DNA from: Luteitalea sp.
GTDB lineage: Bacteria; Acidobacteriota; Vicinamibacteria; Vicinamibacterales; Vicinamibacteraceae
Reading direction: 5' to 3'
Length of the DNA stretch: 54,301 nt
NCBI GenBank assembly: GCA_009377605.1
Contig: WHTT01000015.1
Location: 34,562-88,862 of the forward strand
Made by a program: the position numbers and the translations under genes
Part shown: positions 8,106 to 16,242 of the stretch, in pieces
Layout: every line of letters begins with the position of its first letter
How positions within the stretch are numbered: the stretch's first letter is position 1
The notes under the pieces: generated by a model
What the model was told of the DNA's origin: nothing
Databases searched by the model: none
Seen by the model: only the letters and a program-made list of their open reading frames with translations

Positions 8106-8243
8106 ATGGCGGCGCAACGGCTCGCGGCGGCGGTGCGGACGGTGACGGCGCCGGGCCGCGATCGCGACGCATGGACGGTCATCTTCGACTGCCGGACGGC
8201 CGTCGTGCGTGCCCTGCGGGCCGTGCTTGTCTTCCACGGGTAG
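8106..8243 (+). pseudogene. Truncated copy of the HEPN-like gene
   Basis: 45 codons (AVRTVTAPGRDRDAWTVIF then DCRTAVVRALRAVLVFHG and a stop). The segment is nearly identical to residues 14-57 of the protein encoded at 12480-12884. The remaining two thirds are deleted; a short GAGCTCATC-type match resumes at about 8280. This is part of the shuffled duplication. Confidence 0.72.
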
Positions 8244-8307
8244 CGGACCGCTCGACGACCAGATCGCCACTTGGCAGGGAGCTCATCGGTTTGAAGGAGG
8301 ATTGAAT

Positions 8308-8661
8308 ATGACCGGACGGAGCCTTTGCGTGGGTGCGGCGGTGATCCTCACGCTGACTGGGTCCGGCTGCGCGATCCGGGATCGCATGACCGGCGAGGCG
8401 GAGGCGAAGCAGATCCGTGCCGTGGGTGTCGCCGCCGAGGCGACTGTCGTCCAGATCTGGGACACGGGCGTGACCGTCAACGACGATCCGGTCGTCGGTT
8501 TCCTGCTGGATGTGAAACCTGATGGACAGCCGCCGTTCCAGGCGAAGACAAAGGCGCTCGTGTCGCGCCTGGCGGTGCCGCGTGTGCAGCCGGGCGCGCA
8601 CCTGCGCGTCATGTTCGATCCGCACGACACGACGCGCGTGGCGATCGACCCGATTCGCTGA
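8308..8661 (+). CDS. Small putative lipoprotein
   Basis: 117 residues; the ATG at 8308 follows AAGGAGG by eight bases. The N-terminus (LCVGAAVILTLTGSGCAIRD) is a signal sequence ending in Cys, but Gly occupies the -3 position where lipoboxes usually have Leu, so lipidation is likely rather than certain. The mature part (VGFLLDVKPDGQPPF, VSRLAVPRVQPGAHLRV, FDPHDTTRVAID) resembles small beta-rich domains of unknown function. A truncated copy of the first 28 codons lies at 12004-12117. Confidence 0.75.
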   Translation: MTGRSLCVGAAVILTLTGSGCAIRDRMTGEAEAKQIRAVGVAAEATVVQIWDTGVTVNDDPVVGFLLDVKPDGQPPFQAKTKALVSRLAVPRVQPGAHLRVMFDPHDTTRVAIDPIR

Positions 8662-8689
8662 CCTGGCTGGGATAGATCGACCGAAATGA

Positions 8690-8840
8690 TGTCCGCGTGT
8701 GTCGAGGGACGCGAAAGACCCAGCACGGCGTGGGTCCCTCTGTCGAAGACGGCTTCGATCACGAAGCGCCCCTCGCGCGCGCGATAGGAGGATGCGATCA
8801 AAGCGCGCGACGCAGGTGGAAGTCGAGCTATTCGGTCACC
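8690..8840 (-). pseudogene. Decayed MntA/HepT fragment, second copy
   Basis: On the minus strand, GTGACCGAATAGCTCGACTT corresponds to the end of the MntA-like gene (LTEYLDF) with an in-frame stop. The frame from a TTG at 8801 reads MIASSYRAREGRFVIEAVFD and RGTHAVLGLSRPSTHADII, matching the HepT-like gene at 2221-2586 with about 50 codons deleted in the middle. Similarity ends right after ADII. Confidence 0.75.
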
Positions 8841-8889
8841 GTTTCTTCACTGCGCTACCGACGTCATCTCACAATCCTGACGTGCACCC

Positions 8890-9732
8890 TCAGCGGAGGG
8901 CAGGCTCGAGGCGTAGGGTCGCCTCCCACGCCGTGCCATCTGTGAGCAGGAGCCGCAGCTGGCCCTTGATGCCCGGGTCTTCGATGCCGACGAACATGGT
9001 GGCAAGCAGGCCACTCCCGGCGCCGACCAGGAAGTAGCCGCTGGTGGTGCCATCCCAGGCCGCCTGGCCGGCCAACGTGAGCTCGAAGCTGAGCGAATCC
9101 GGTTCCGGGGTGAACAACACGGCCCTGAGGCGCCCGCTCAACGCGCCGCTCTCCGACTGCACGATGCTGGCCTCGATTCGACCCAGGCGTTCATCCGGCT
9201 CACCCAGCATCCCCATCCACGAGCCGCCAATAGATGGTGCGCCCAGCACCGGCCGCTGGTGTACGGCGACCAGGTCACCCTCCTGACGGCCACCCGAGAG
9301 CAGAGACACCCGATAGCTGCCCGCCAGGATGCGGGCTCGAGTGCCGCCGTCCCAGGGGCCGGTGTCGATGCTGTGAGCCTGTGCCTCCACGACGTACGGC
9401 CCGTCGAAGTCGGCGCCGATTCCTTGGAGGTTGACGCTCTCGCCTGGCCCAAGAGTGCCGGAGCCGGCGGTCGAGTGGCCGGCCAGGTTGGTTTGGCCGA
9501 TGAGGACGGGCCCGGCCTGCGCCGTGATGTCGAGCGAGCCTGGCACCGTGTCCGGGTTGCCGATCGAGTCTTGGTCAGGGCCGGAGCGAGTAAAGGCGGC
9601 AAAATGGCCACGCAGGTCAGGCAGCTCGCCCGCCCTCTCGGGCTCGGCATCCGCGGAGGACGTCCCTACGGACGTGACCGCGATGAATGAGAAGGCCACA
9701 AGCGCGGTCAGTGCTCGAAGTCGGGTCTTCAT
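8890..9732 (-). CDS. Secreted protein of unknown function
   Basis: 280 residues with a clear signal peptide (RALTALVAFSFIAVTSVGTSSADA). The mature protein is rich in Gly, Ser and beta-strand patterns (GSLDITAQAGPVLIGQTN, GTRARILAGSYRVSLLSGG, GSWMGMLGEPDERLGRIEAS). The segment GSWMGML...SGALSGRLRAVLF resembles the beta-sandwich layout of secreted binding proteins, but no family was recognised. It is monocistronic, with only a kinase remnant upstream. Confidence 0.75.
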   Translation of the reverse strand: MKTRLRALTALVAFSFIAVTSVGTSSADAEPERAGELPDLRGHFAAFTRSGPDQDSIGNPDTVPGSLDITAQAGPVLIGQTNLAGHSTAGSGTLGPGESVNLQGIGADFDGPYVVEAQAHSIDTGPWDGGTRARILAGSYRVSLLSGGRQEGDLVAVHQRPVLGAPSIGGSWMGMLGEPDERLGRIEASIVQSESGALSGRLRAVLFTPEPDSLSFELTLAGQAAWDGTTSGYFLVGAGSGLLATMFVGIEDPGIKGQLRLLLTDGTAWEATLRLEPALR

Positions 9733-9741
9733 CCTTGATCC

Positions 9742-9993
9742 TTACGAACGACCACTGTCATTGCAGGCGCCGGTCCGCAGTGCTGTGACGGCGGCCTTGG
9801 TCTGAGAGGGGATGTGACGCGTCTCGTCACTGCGACCTGTGGGCGAATCGCCCCACCGGCCGTGTCGTCGGGTCGGTATCATGAGCTTCACCGAGGTGCC
9901 GTTGCGACGAGAGGACGCGATCTCGAGCTCACCACCGAGCGCGCGAGCCCGGCGGTCCATGCTCGCCAGGCCGTTTCCCTGTCCAGTCTGGGT
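9742..9993 (-). pseudogene. C-terminal remnant of a sensor histidine kinase
   Basis: The frame, opened by a stop at 9994-9996, reads GQGNGLASMDRRARALGGEL then EIASSRRNGTSVKLMIPTRR. This is the G2 box and last strands of a NarX/DegS-type HATPase_c domain. The dimerisation His, N box and G1 box are absent. The next minus-strand remnant upstream is an unrelated serine hydrolase. Confidence 0.72.
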
Positions 9994-10062
9994 TTACCAT
10001 TCGAGAGGGACAACGCATCGGCGCTCCCATGCGAACAGTTGCGGACGCCGAATCGACACAGC

Positions 10063-10476
10063 TCAACAGTGAACTTGCTGCTTCTTCGGATCGCCGGCGA
10101 GGAACGCGAGGTACTTCGCCATGTCGGGCAGCGGCGCGTTGAGGCCACCGTTGGATACCGTGATGCCGGTGTCGAAGTCGAACCGCGCCTCCTTCAGCCC
10201 CGCGTCGGTCAGGTAATAGCTATGCGAGCGGTGCCGCGTCAGATGATACGGCGCGCGATCGAAGAACGCGTCACGCATCCCGAGCGACGACAGGATGTTC
10301 TTCGTCACGTACATCTCGTAATCGTCGTTCGTCAGCGCCTCGATCGTGCGACCCAGATAGATGAACGCGGGATTCGAGTAACTGAACCTGGGTACATCAG
10401 GTAGTTGGTGCGCTGATAGTTGGGCATGGACGACTTCCAGCGGACCGCTACCGCTTGTAGGTCCTTGCCACATCAC
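10063..10476 (-). pseudogene. Fragment of a beta-lactamase-family serine hydrolase
   Basis: The frame contains FSYSNPAFIYLGRTIEALTN, the Y-x-N active-site motif of class C beta-lactamase/esterase proteins, and NILSSLGMRDAFFD and PDMAKYLAFLAGDP. The N-terminal part holding the S-x-x-K nucleophile is missing, as is the C-terminal H/KTG region. The first 25 residues of the frame do not look like the family. Confidence 0.72.
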
Positions 10477-10565
10477 GTCACTGCGAATGGACGTGGGCTT
10501 CTTTGCATCAGTTGCGTCAGCATTCGCCTCCTATGACGTACGATCTCACGGCTGTCGTCGCTTTG

Positions 10566-10582
10566 CTACGTACCTGCGTAGT
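10566..10582 (+). promoter_or_regulatory. CTACGTAC-N4-GTAGT site 5
   Basis: CTACGTACCTGCGTAGT, identical to site 3 and 82 bp before the ATG of the frameshifted paralogue at 10664. It has been duplicated along with its gene. Confidence 0.7.
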
Positions 10583-10663
10583 CCTCTCCAGCCGGAACCT
10601 CAGTAGTCTCTATTGCGAAACGTCGAACCCGGCATGCGTGACGAGTGGAAAAAGGAGGAGGCC

Positions 10664-11396
10664 ATGCAGAAGTCAGCTAGCACTGACAGGGGACATGAGA
10701 TTCGTTCCACGCGACTCGACGAGAGGAGTCTCGCGCTGAAGGTCGCCCTCGTTGCCACTGGCATCGTCATCGGGGCCACCGCGATACCGCGCGGCCCCGC
10801 CGCGGCGGAGAACGACGCGCCACAGGCGCCCAAGGCTGGAGAGAACGCCCAGCCCTCGGGCCTCGGGCCTCTTGGGGCTCGGGGACGTGTTCGTCACCAA
10901 CGACAGCGCCCATCCCGTGCCTACGATGGCGACGGGAACGACCCCCATCTCGGGGGCCGTCACCGTTGCCAACCCGAACCCGATCCCTGTCTCCGGCTCG
11001 GTCACGATTACCAACCAGAATCCGGTCGTGATCGCCGATCCCGAGCTCGCCCGGGAGCCTGCGCGCATTCTTCTCGGCTTCGATGGCGACTACCAACACA
11101 TCTACGACATTCCCGCCGGCAAACGGCTCGTCGTCGAGTTCATCAGCGCCTGGGACTCGGACGTCGCCAGGCCGCTGTGGGATCTGACTGTCGTCGACGC
11201 TGGTAGCGGTCATGGCCGCGTCCGTTACCAGTTCGTGGGCGAGCCAGTTCCCTATTGCTCCCCGAGCTGCTATGTCCTGAACCAAGCGATCCACTTCTAC
11301 GCCGACGAGGGCGATCGGCTTATCCGAGGTGCTGGTGGCGTGGGCACTGAGGACTTGCCGCTGAACATCACTGGTTACTTCATCGACCGTCCTTGA
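10664..11396 (+). pseudogene. Frameshifted copy of the secreted paralogue
   Basis: The ATG at 10664 follows AAAAAGGAGGAGGCC. The first 66 or so codons match the intact paralogue at 7026 (LALKVALVATGIVIGATAIP). A one-base insertion within 10856-10872 (GGCCTCGGGCCTCTT against GCGTCGGGCCTCCT) moves the rest, from GLLGLGDVFVTNDSAHPVP to LNITGYFIDRP, into another frame. The downstream frame is uninterrupted and highly conserved, so the insertion is recent or a sequencing error. Confidence 0.85.
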
Positions 11397-11463
11397 TCTC
11401 GAACCTGGAGCCGCACGCTATGAGTGTCGCTGGCGGCAAGCCGTATGTACGACACGCCAGAAC

Positions 11464-12004
11464 GTGATCCCCGCGACCGCGCTTGCGCTGATGCCGATCA
11501 TGAGCGCGCACGGAGCGGATCAAAGGCAGACCACCCACGGTGCCGGCCTTCACGTCACGCACGTCGCCCTCCCAGCGGCCGCGCAGGCGACGATTGCCGA
11601 CAGGATTGGCCGGGACGACCGCCGCTATCACGCCACCACTGTCGGGCGCACAGGGCGTGCAGGGCGAACCGGGCCTGCAGGGGCTGCAGGGCGAACAGGG
11701 TCCACAGGGCGAGCCGGGGCCGGCGGGACCCGGGATCACCGGCTACCAGATCGTCGAGGATGAGGTCGGTCCCAACACATGGATCGAGAAGCAAGCTGAA
11801 GCAGCCTGCCCTCTTGGCTTTCGAGTGCTCGGGGGCGGTGCGTCCACTTCCTGGATCCACATCGCGTCGATCTATGGCTCCCCCAGGACTACCACTATTG
11901 GCAAGTCGTCCTGGTTTGTCCGGGCCGCATTGCTACCCGATGTTGCCCCGGGTCTTGAATGGAGCCTCACGGTGTATGCGATCTGCGCTCAGGTCGAGGA
12001 GTGA
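11464..12004 (+). pseudogene. Collagen-like secreted protein, probable N-terminal frameshift
   Basis: One frame starts at about 11464 with a signal-like segment (VIPATALALMPIMSAHGADQ). A second frame, open from a GTG at 11540, carries ten G-X-Y triplets (GAQGVQGEPGLQGLQGEQ onward). After ITGYQIVEDEVGPNTWIEKQ comes a globular tail with two or three Cys. The signal and collagen parts lie in different frames, so either a frameshift separates them or the GTG form lacks a signal. The stop overlaps the next ATG (GTGATGA). Confidence 0.6.
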
Positions 12005-12117
12005 TGACCGGAGCGAGCCTTTTCGTGGGTGCGGCAGTGATCCTCACGTTGGCTGGGTCCGGCTGCGCGATCCGAGATCGCATGACCGGCGAGCGCGCGC
12101 TATATAAGATGGAGTGA
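12004..12117 (+). pseudogene. Truncated copy of the small lipoprotein gene
   Basis: 37 codons; the first 30 (SLFVGAAVILTLAGSGCAIR then DRMTGE) copy the lipoprotein at 8308. The frame then enters CGCGCTATATAAGATG, the same junction sequence seen at 8079-8093, and stops. It could still make a short lipopeptide, but it is best read as a recombination product. Confidence 0.65.
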
Positions 12118-12118
12118 C

Positions 12119-12469
12119 GTGTCGGGCAGTTACACGGCGCAGTGGCAGGAGTACCGACGGCGGCGGCGGTGGGCGTTCGGGCTCGCGCTTGGGATAGGGC
12201 CCTTGGCCGCGCTCTGGCTCGTCATCGATGGGCACGCGTGGCTAGAGCCGTTTGCCGTCGCGCTCAGCCTGGCCTGGATGGGCGCCATGGTGATCGCGGG
12301 CTGGCGGTTTGGCCTCTGGCCGTGCCCCCGCTGCGGGCGCCCGTTCTGTCTCACGTCCGTCAGGGACTGGTTCTGGTCCATGGGCGGCGACCGACTGCGC
12401 GCGCTCCTCACACCGCGCTGTGTGCATTGCGGCCTCCCGAAGTGGGCGACGAGAGACACGGGCTCCTGA
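12119..12469 (+). CDS. Small membrane protein with zinc-ribbon-like motif
   Basis: 116 residues from a GTG at 12119, two bases after the preceding stop. Two hydrophobic stretches (FGLALGIGPLAALWLVID and PFAVALSLAWMGAMVIAGW) are likely transmembrane helices. The C-terminal part has CPRCGRPF and CVHCGLPK, two CxxC pairs about 38 residues apart that could bind zinc. No family recognised. The gene has been lost from the other copy of this duplicated region. Confidence 0.68.
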   Translation: MSGSYTAQWQEYRRRRRWAFGLALGIGPLAALWLVIDGHAWLEPFAVALSLAWMGAMVIAGWRFGLWPCPRCGRPFCLTSVRDWFWSMGGDRLRALLTPRCVHCGLPKWATRDTGS

Positions 12470-12479
12470 GTGGGGCGAC

Positions 12480-12884
12480 ATGGATGACCGAGCGACCAAG
12501 GCAGCGCAACGTCTCGAGGAGGCGGTGCGGACGGTGACGGCGCCAGGCCGCGAGCGCGACGCATGGACCGTCATCTTCGACTGCCGGACAGCGGCCGTGC
12601 GTGCGCTTCAGGCCGTGCTCATCTTCCACGGGCAGGCGGGACACAGCAGTCGCGACCTGGGTGAGCTCATCACCCGCGTCGGTGGGATCGACGCGGAGTT
12701 CCTGAAGCTTCGAGCGCAGCGGCCACACCTTGCCCAGCCGCATCTGCGCGTGCTGGAGACCGTTGATCCTCTCGCTTCCTCCAGAGTCGACCGGGCGTTC
12801 GCGACCACCTGCACCGCCTTTGCGCTTGCACATCGCGCCCTCGACCTGTCCTACAGCGACCCTCCTCGCCCGAGTTTCAGCTAA
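12480..12884 (+). CDS. HEPN-like helical protein
   Basis: 134 residues from the ATG at 12480, ten bases after the zinc-ribbon gene. The sequence is helical. DCRTAAVRALQAVLIFHGQA followed by HSSRDLGELITRVGG resembles HEPN domains, which have a paired helix and then a H-x-L-xx-L stretch. The catalytic RX4-6H motif was not found, so an RNase role is not supported. A 45-codon truncated copy lies at 8106-8243. It may belong with the MntA/HepT debris nearby, but that is inference. Confidence 0.55.
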   Translation: MDDRATKAAQRLEEAVRTVTAPGRERDAWTVIFDCRTAAVRALQAVLIFHGQAGHSSRDLGELITRVGGIDAEFLKLRAQRPHLAQPHLRVLETVDPLASSRVDRAFATTCTAFALAHRALDLSYSDPPRPSFS

Positions 12885-13299
12885 CCAGTCGATCACCGGA
12901 TCTCGGGGTCCCAAACCCCGAGCTCGGTGACAATCTCGTCATGGAGGCGGGGGAGGATCGCTCCGTCATCGCCGTCGAACTCGAGCAGGTTGTGAAAGGC
13001 GCCGAGGGGCTCACCTTTGCGACCTCGGACGAGGCCGGAAAGCGCCTGCAAGAAATCGTCCGCACGATCGCCGAAGGATATCGAGTCGATCCCAAGAGTC
13101 AACGCTTGATCAGTGAGGGTCGCTGACTCCTGGGCTCGTCCGTCCAGACAGTTGACGCGTTGGTATGTATAGAAGTCAGGTGGGTGAGGACGAGCCCGCA
13201 ACGAGCCCGCGGGGGTCGTGACTCTCGCGCAGGCCGGATTACACATTGCCGATCATGAGGACATTCATTGCCACGGGTCGCGATCAGTCTGGTGGGCTC
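12885..13299. other. Intergenic stretch with ambiguous short frames
   Basis: A hairpin (CTCGGGGT-CCCAA-ACCCCGAG, about 12902-12922) follows the HEPN-like gene and may end its transcript. Beyond it both strands stay open for 60-115 codons: a plus frame 12941-13126 containing RLQEIVRTIAEGYRV and a minus frame 12893-13246 containing DDFLQALSGLVRGRKGE. Codon usage does not decide between them, and neither has a good ribosome site. Confidence 0.4.
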
Positions 13300-14163
13300 A
13301 TGACCATCGCGCGCGGAAGAACGCTGCCCCTCGTGTGGCTGGTCGTGGTGCTTGGCGGGGGCGTCGCACACGGGACGCGCGGCGCGCAGTCCGCGTCGCC
13401 GAAGCTGCCGCCAGACGCGTGCGCGCGCCTGACGCGGGCGGAAGCGGCGCAGGTGCTGGGTGCGCCGGTGGGCGAAGGGCGGGTGCGGACGCACGACATG
13501 GCGACCGAGTGTCGGTACGACACGGCCGGTGACACGCGCGGCCGGCTGACACTGGCGTTCGACGTCTACGAGACCGGTCGCGCGGGCCTGGACGGTTCGG
13601 CCGCGGCGTACTTCGCGCAGGTGCGCCGCGGGTCGGGCCACATGGGACTGCGGCTGGAAGCGGTGCCCGACGTGGGTGACGAAGCGTATTGGATGCGGGG
13701 GGTGTTGAACGTCCGGCAGGGAGAGGATCTCGCGCTCGCGATCGAAGTGTCCGGCGCCGGCATCGCCAGGCCAGACAATACGGCAGGCGAGCCGACGGTC
13801 GATCCCAGGGCGCTCGCACTCTCCAAGACGGCTGCCGCGATCATCCTACGAAAGGCGAACGCCGCTTCGTCTGCCCGCACGCGCACCGGCGAGACCTTGA
13901 CGATTCAATCCAACACACAGGCCCACCTGCAAGACCTGAGGATTGGGGTGGGCAACATCTGGGAAGAGGCGTACACGCCCGAGGGCGGCCAGCCGACGCG
14001 CGGGCTGACCGCCATGCTGCAGATCGTGACGTCGGACGGCGCCTCAGCGCGCCCGCGCGTGCATGTCGGTCAGACGCTGCACGTGTCCGGCTACGTCATC
14101 CGCGTGCTGTCCATCACGCCGGCGCGTGTGTCGCTGACGGTCGCGCGCGAGCCTGAGCGCTAG
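13300..14163 (+). CDS. Secreted protein of unknown function
   Basis: 287 residues from the ATG at 13300, chosen because a signal peptide follows at once (LPLVWLVVVLGGGVAHGTRG). The first mature part (PDACARLTRAEAAQVLGAPV, ATECRYD) resembles the DUF3558-like layout in which two Cys bracket a small domain. A second domain from about residue 205 starts TLTIQSNTQAHLQDLRIGVG and ends VSLTVAREPER, with beta-sandwich character. No function is known. Monocistronic. Confidence 0.75.
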   Translation: MTIARGRTLPLVWLVVVLGGGVAHGTRGAQSASPKLPPDACARLTRAEAAQVLGAPVGEGRVRTHDMATECRYDTAGDTRGRLTLAFDVYETGRAGLDGSAAAYFAQVRRGSGHMGLRLEAVPDVGDEAYWMRGVLNVRQGEDLALAIEVSGAGIARPDNTAGEPTVDPRALALSKTAAAIILRKANAASSARTRTGETLTIQSNTQAHLQDLRIGVGNIWEEAYTPEGGQPTRGLTAMLQIVTSDGASARPRVHVGQTLHVSGYVIRVLSITPARVSLTVAREPER

Positions 14164-14182
14164 ACCTGCCGGCGCTCATGTC

Positions 14183-15257
14183 TCATTGGGCGCGGCGCCC
14201 GTACAGTTGGAAGCTGCTCAGGTCCGCGACGGAAACGTTGCCAAAGATGCCCACCGAGACGCCGTTGGCGAACCCTGGGGTGTCAATGGCTCCCAGGAAC
14301 GCGGGCGCCTGATTGTCGGCAACGGAAAGGACGGACACTCCATCCAGCCCGTCGGCAATGTAAGCGACACGGCCCACCACCTGAATCTCTCTCGCATACC
14401 CGGAGGACGCCTGAGTCTCCGCCGTCGGCGCCCGTGAAGAGACGGTCGCCTTCGGCGTAGACGTCGACCTGTCCCGTCAACGGAAAGTCGATCCTGTCCA
14501 CCTCGACGATATTGGCCGGGTCACTCGCGTCGAGGGCGACCACCGCAGTGAGCGTCTCACCGACGTAGAGCATGTCGCCGATCGATGTCATCGAGCTCGG
14601 CGTCCCCTCGAGAGCGAAGACGCTGATCGGCGTTGGCGCCGAGGGGTCGGAGATGTCGACGGACGTCACGCCACCCGTCAGGGCCTGGTCGCCCAAGCCG
14701 ACCCACGCCGCGAAGAGTGTCGAGTCGTCCAGCGCGAGCGACACGATCTGCTCGGGGTCGCTGATGATCGGCAGGCTGGCGAGCTTCGTCGGATGCGTCG
14801 GATCGGAAACGTCGAGCAGGGTGATGGCGTTTCCCTCCCCGAGCGTCAACGTTGTTCCGTTGACGCGCATCGCGTGGACCCGCGATTCCATGAGGTCCGA
14901 AAACTCCCCGACGATGCGAGGCGCGAGCGGGTCACTGATGTCGATGATGCGAAGCAGGGCTTCTTCGTAGACGATCTCACCCGACAGCACGTAGGCGTAA
15001 TCGCCCGAGATCTCCAACGTGAGCGACCCGCTGCGATCGAGGAAGAGCTGCGAAAGCTGCTGCGGGTTGGAGCGGTCCGACACGTCGTAGATCACGAGCC
15101 CGGCGGTCGAGGCCATGTAGGCGATGTCGCCCGAGATGCGGACCGCGCGGGTCGAGCTGAACAGGTCCGCGACGACGGGTTGTGGCGCTGCTGAAGCAGG
15201 CGACGGGGCCAGTACGGCTCCCGCCGCGACGATAAATGCAAGCACGAATGAACGCAT
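14183..15257 (-). pseudogene. Secreted LVIVD-repeat protein with a C-terminal frameshift
   Basis: The frame begins with a signal peptide (SFVLAFIVAAGAVLAPSPAS) and carries LVIVD-type propeller repeats (GLVIYDVSDRSNPQQLSQL, LLRIIDISDPLAPRIVGEF, AITLLDVSDPTHPTKLASL). After LFTGADGGDSG near 14420 the frame turns to nonsense. The expected continuation, AREIQVVGRVAYIADGLDGV to LYGRRAQ, lies in another frame ending at 14183. One indel between about 14385 and 14425 explains this; it may be a true mutation or an assembly error. These propellers are found on surface proteins. Confidence 0.8.
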
Positions 15258-15368
15258 AGAAGTTCTGTCTCTCTCAGGCTCGCTGGCGCGCCGATTATAT
15301 CCCCGGAATGTTGAAGAGGTTCGACGCGCCGGCCACGTCCTGGGTCGCCAACGCCGAGGTAACGAAGG

Positions 15369-15385
15369 CTACGTACGTAGGTAGT
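15369..15385 (+). promoter_or_regulatory. CTACGTAC-N4-GTAGT site 6
   Basis: CTACGTACGTAGGTAGT then G. It lies between divergent genes: 132 bp before the beta-barrel gene at 15517 (same orientation) and 112 bp upstream of the LVIVD-repeat gene on the minus strand. Confidence 0.7.
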
Positions 15386-15516
15386 GCAGGTTCGTCGTGT
15401 TCGGCGCATCCTGGTCGCCAGCCGGTGGAGCGCATTTGGATCAGGCGCGCGGCCATCCGTGTAGCGTGAGCCAATTGGCGCGCGCATTTCACATTCCTCG
15501 GTAGACGAGGTGCGTT

Positions 15517-16044
15517 ATGACTTTTCAATCAGACGGAGTCCGCCCCTGGCTGGGACGGATTGGCTTGCTCATGCTTCTGTGCCCGCTGCTGGCACCACGC
15601 GCTGCGGCACAAACACCGGTAGAAGGCTATGTCTATGCTGGACCCGGTGGTTACAGTGGATTCTCCAACGACAGCTGGCTCGTGTCCCTCGGTGGGGGCG
15701 CGGAGATCTTTCCAAGCGCTGCGCCTTTGAGCGTCGGAGTGGAGCTCGGCTACCTCGGCCAGCCGACCGCGCTGAGTGGCGGACTGGCTCTCTTCTCTGC
15801 CAATGGCGGCTACCACTTCGCCCGCAGAGGAGGCCGGCAAACCGTGTCGCCGTTCGTGACGGCCGGTTACACGAGGCTCTTTCGACCGGACGTTGGCTTC
15901 AATGCCTGGAACCTTGGGGCGGGGATCAACTACCGGGTCAGCGAGCGCGTCGGCCTCCGGATAGAGCTTCGTGACCACATCCGACCCGACGATCGGTCCA
16001 CCATTCAGTACTGGACCGTACGATTCGGCGTGACGTTCCTCTGA
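15517..16044 (+). CDS. Outer-membrane beta-barrel protein
   Basis: 175 residues with a signal peptide (IGLLMLLCPLLAPRAAAQ). The mature protein has alternating amphipathic strands (EGYVYAGPGGYSGF, LSVGVELGYLG, VSPFVTAGYTRLF, LGAGINYRVSERVGLRIEL) and ends in a strand with terminal aromatic character (YWTVRFGVTFL), as expected for an eight-stranded OmpA/OmpW-like barrel. Function unknown. The stump of a second copy is at 6828-6899. Site 6 lies upstream. Confidence 0.82.
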   Translation: MTFQSDGVRPWLGRIGLLMLLCPLLAPRAAAQTPVEGYVYAGPGGYSGFSNDSWLVSLGGGAEIFPSAAPLSVGVELGYLGQPTALSGGLALFSANGGYHFARRGGRQTVSPFVTAGYTRLFRPDVGFNAWNLGAGINYRVSERVGLRIELRDHIRPDDRSTIQYWTVRFGVTFL

Positions 16045-16057
16045 GGGGGTGACGGTC

Positions 16058-16080
16058 GCTCTCCGTATTATTAGGAGAGC
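16058..16080 (+). terminator. Hairpin after the beta-barrel gene
   Basis: GCTCTCC, nine-base loop, GGAGAGC, 14 bp after the stop at 16044. The T-run that follows is short, so termination may be weak. Regulatory site 7 begins four bases later. Confidence 0.5.
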
Positions 16081-16083
16081 TTC

Positions 16084-16100
16084 CTACGTACGTGTGTAGT
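16084..16100 (+). promoter_or_regulatory. CTACGTAC-N4-GTAGT site 7
   Basis: CTACGTACGTGTGTAGT then G, 142 bp upstream of the membrane-protein gene at 16243, in the same direction. Confidence 0.7.
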
Positions 16101-16242
16101 GACAGGTACGCGATCTTGTCGTCTACTTCTTGGGTCGGAATGGCTTGGTGATCGATGATTTCTCAGCAGCTGCTGCAGGTGGTGTTCCCCGAATACGCGG
16201 ACTACACCGCTCGAACGGGAGCGCTGATTCCGAGGCTTTCAC

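Noticed and set aside
8096-8305. Plus-strand 69-codon frame
   Set aside because: It is out of frame with the recognisable HEPN-like remnant at 8106-8243 and has no similarity to anything nearby.
12893-13246. Minus-strand 117-codon frame as a gene
   Set aside because: A plus-strand frame in the same place looks equally protein-like and neither has a ribosome site or recognised domain, so no gene was called.
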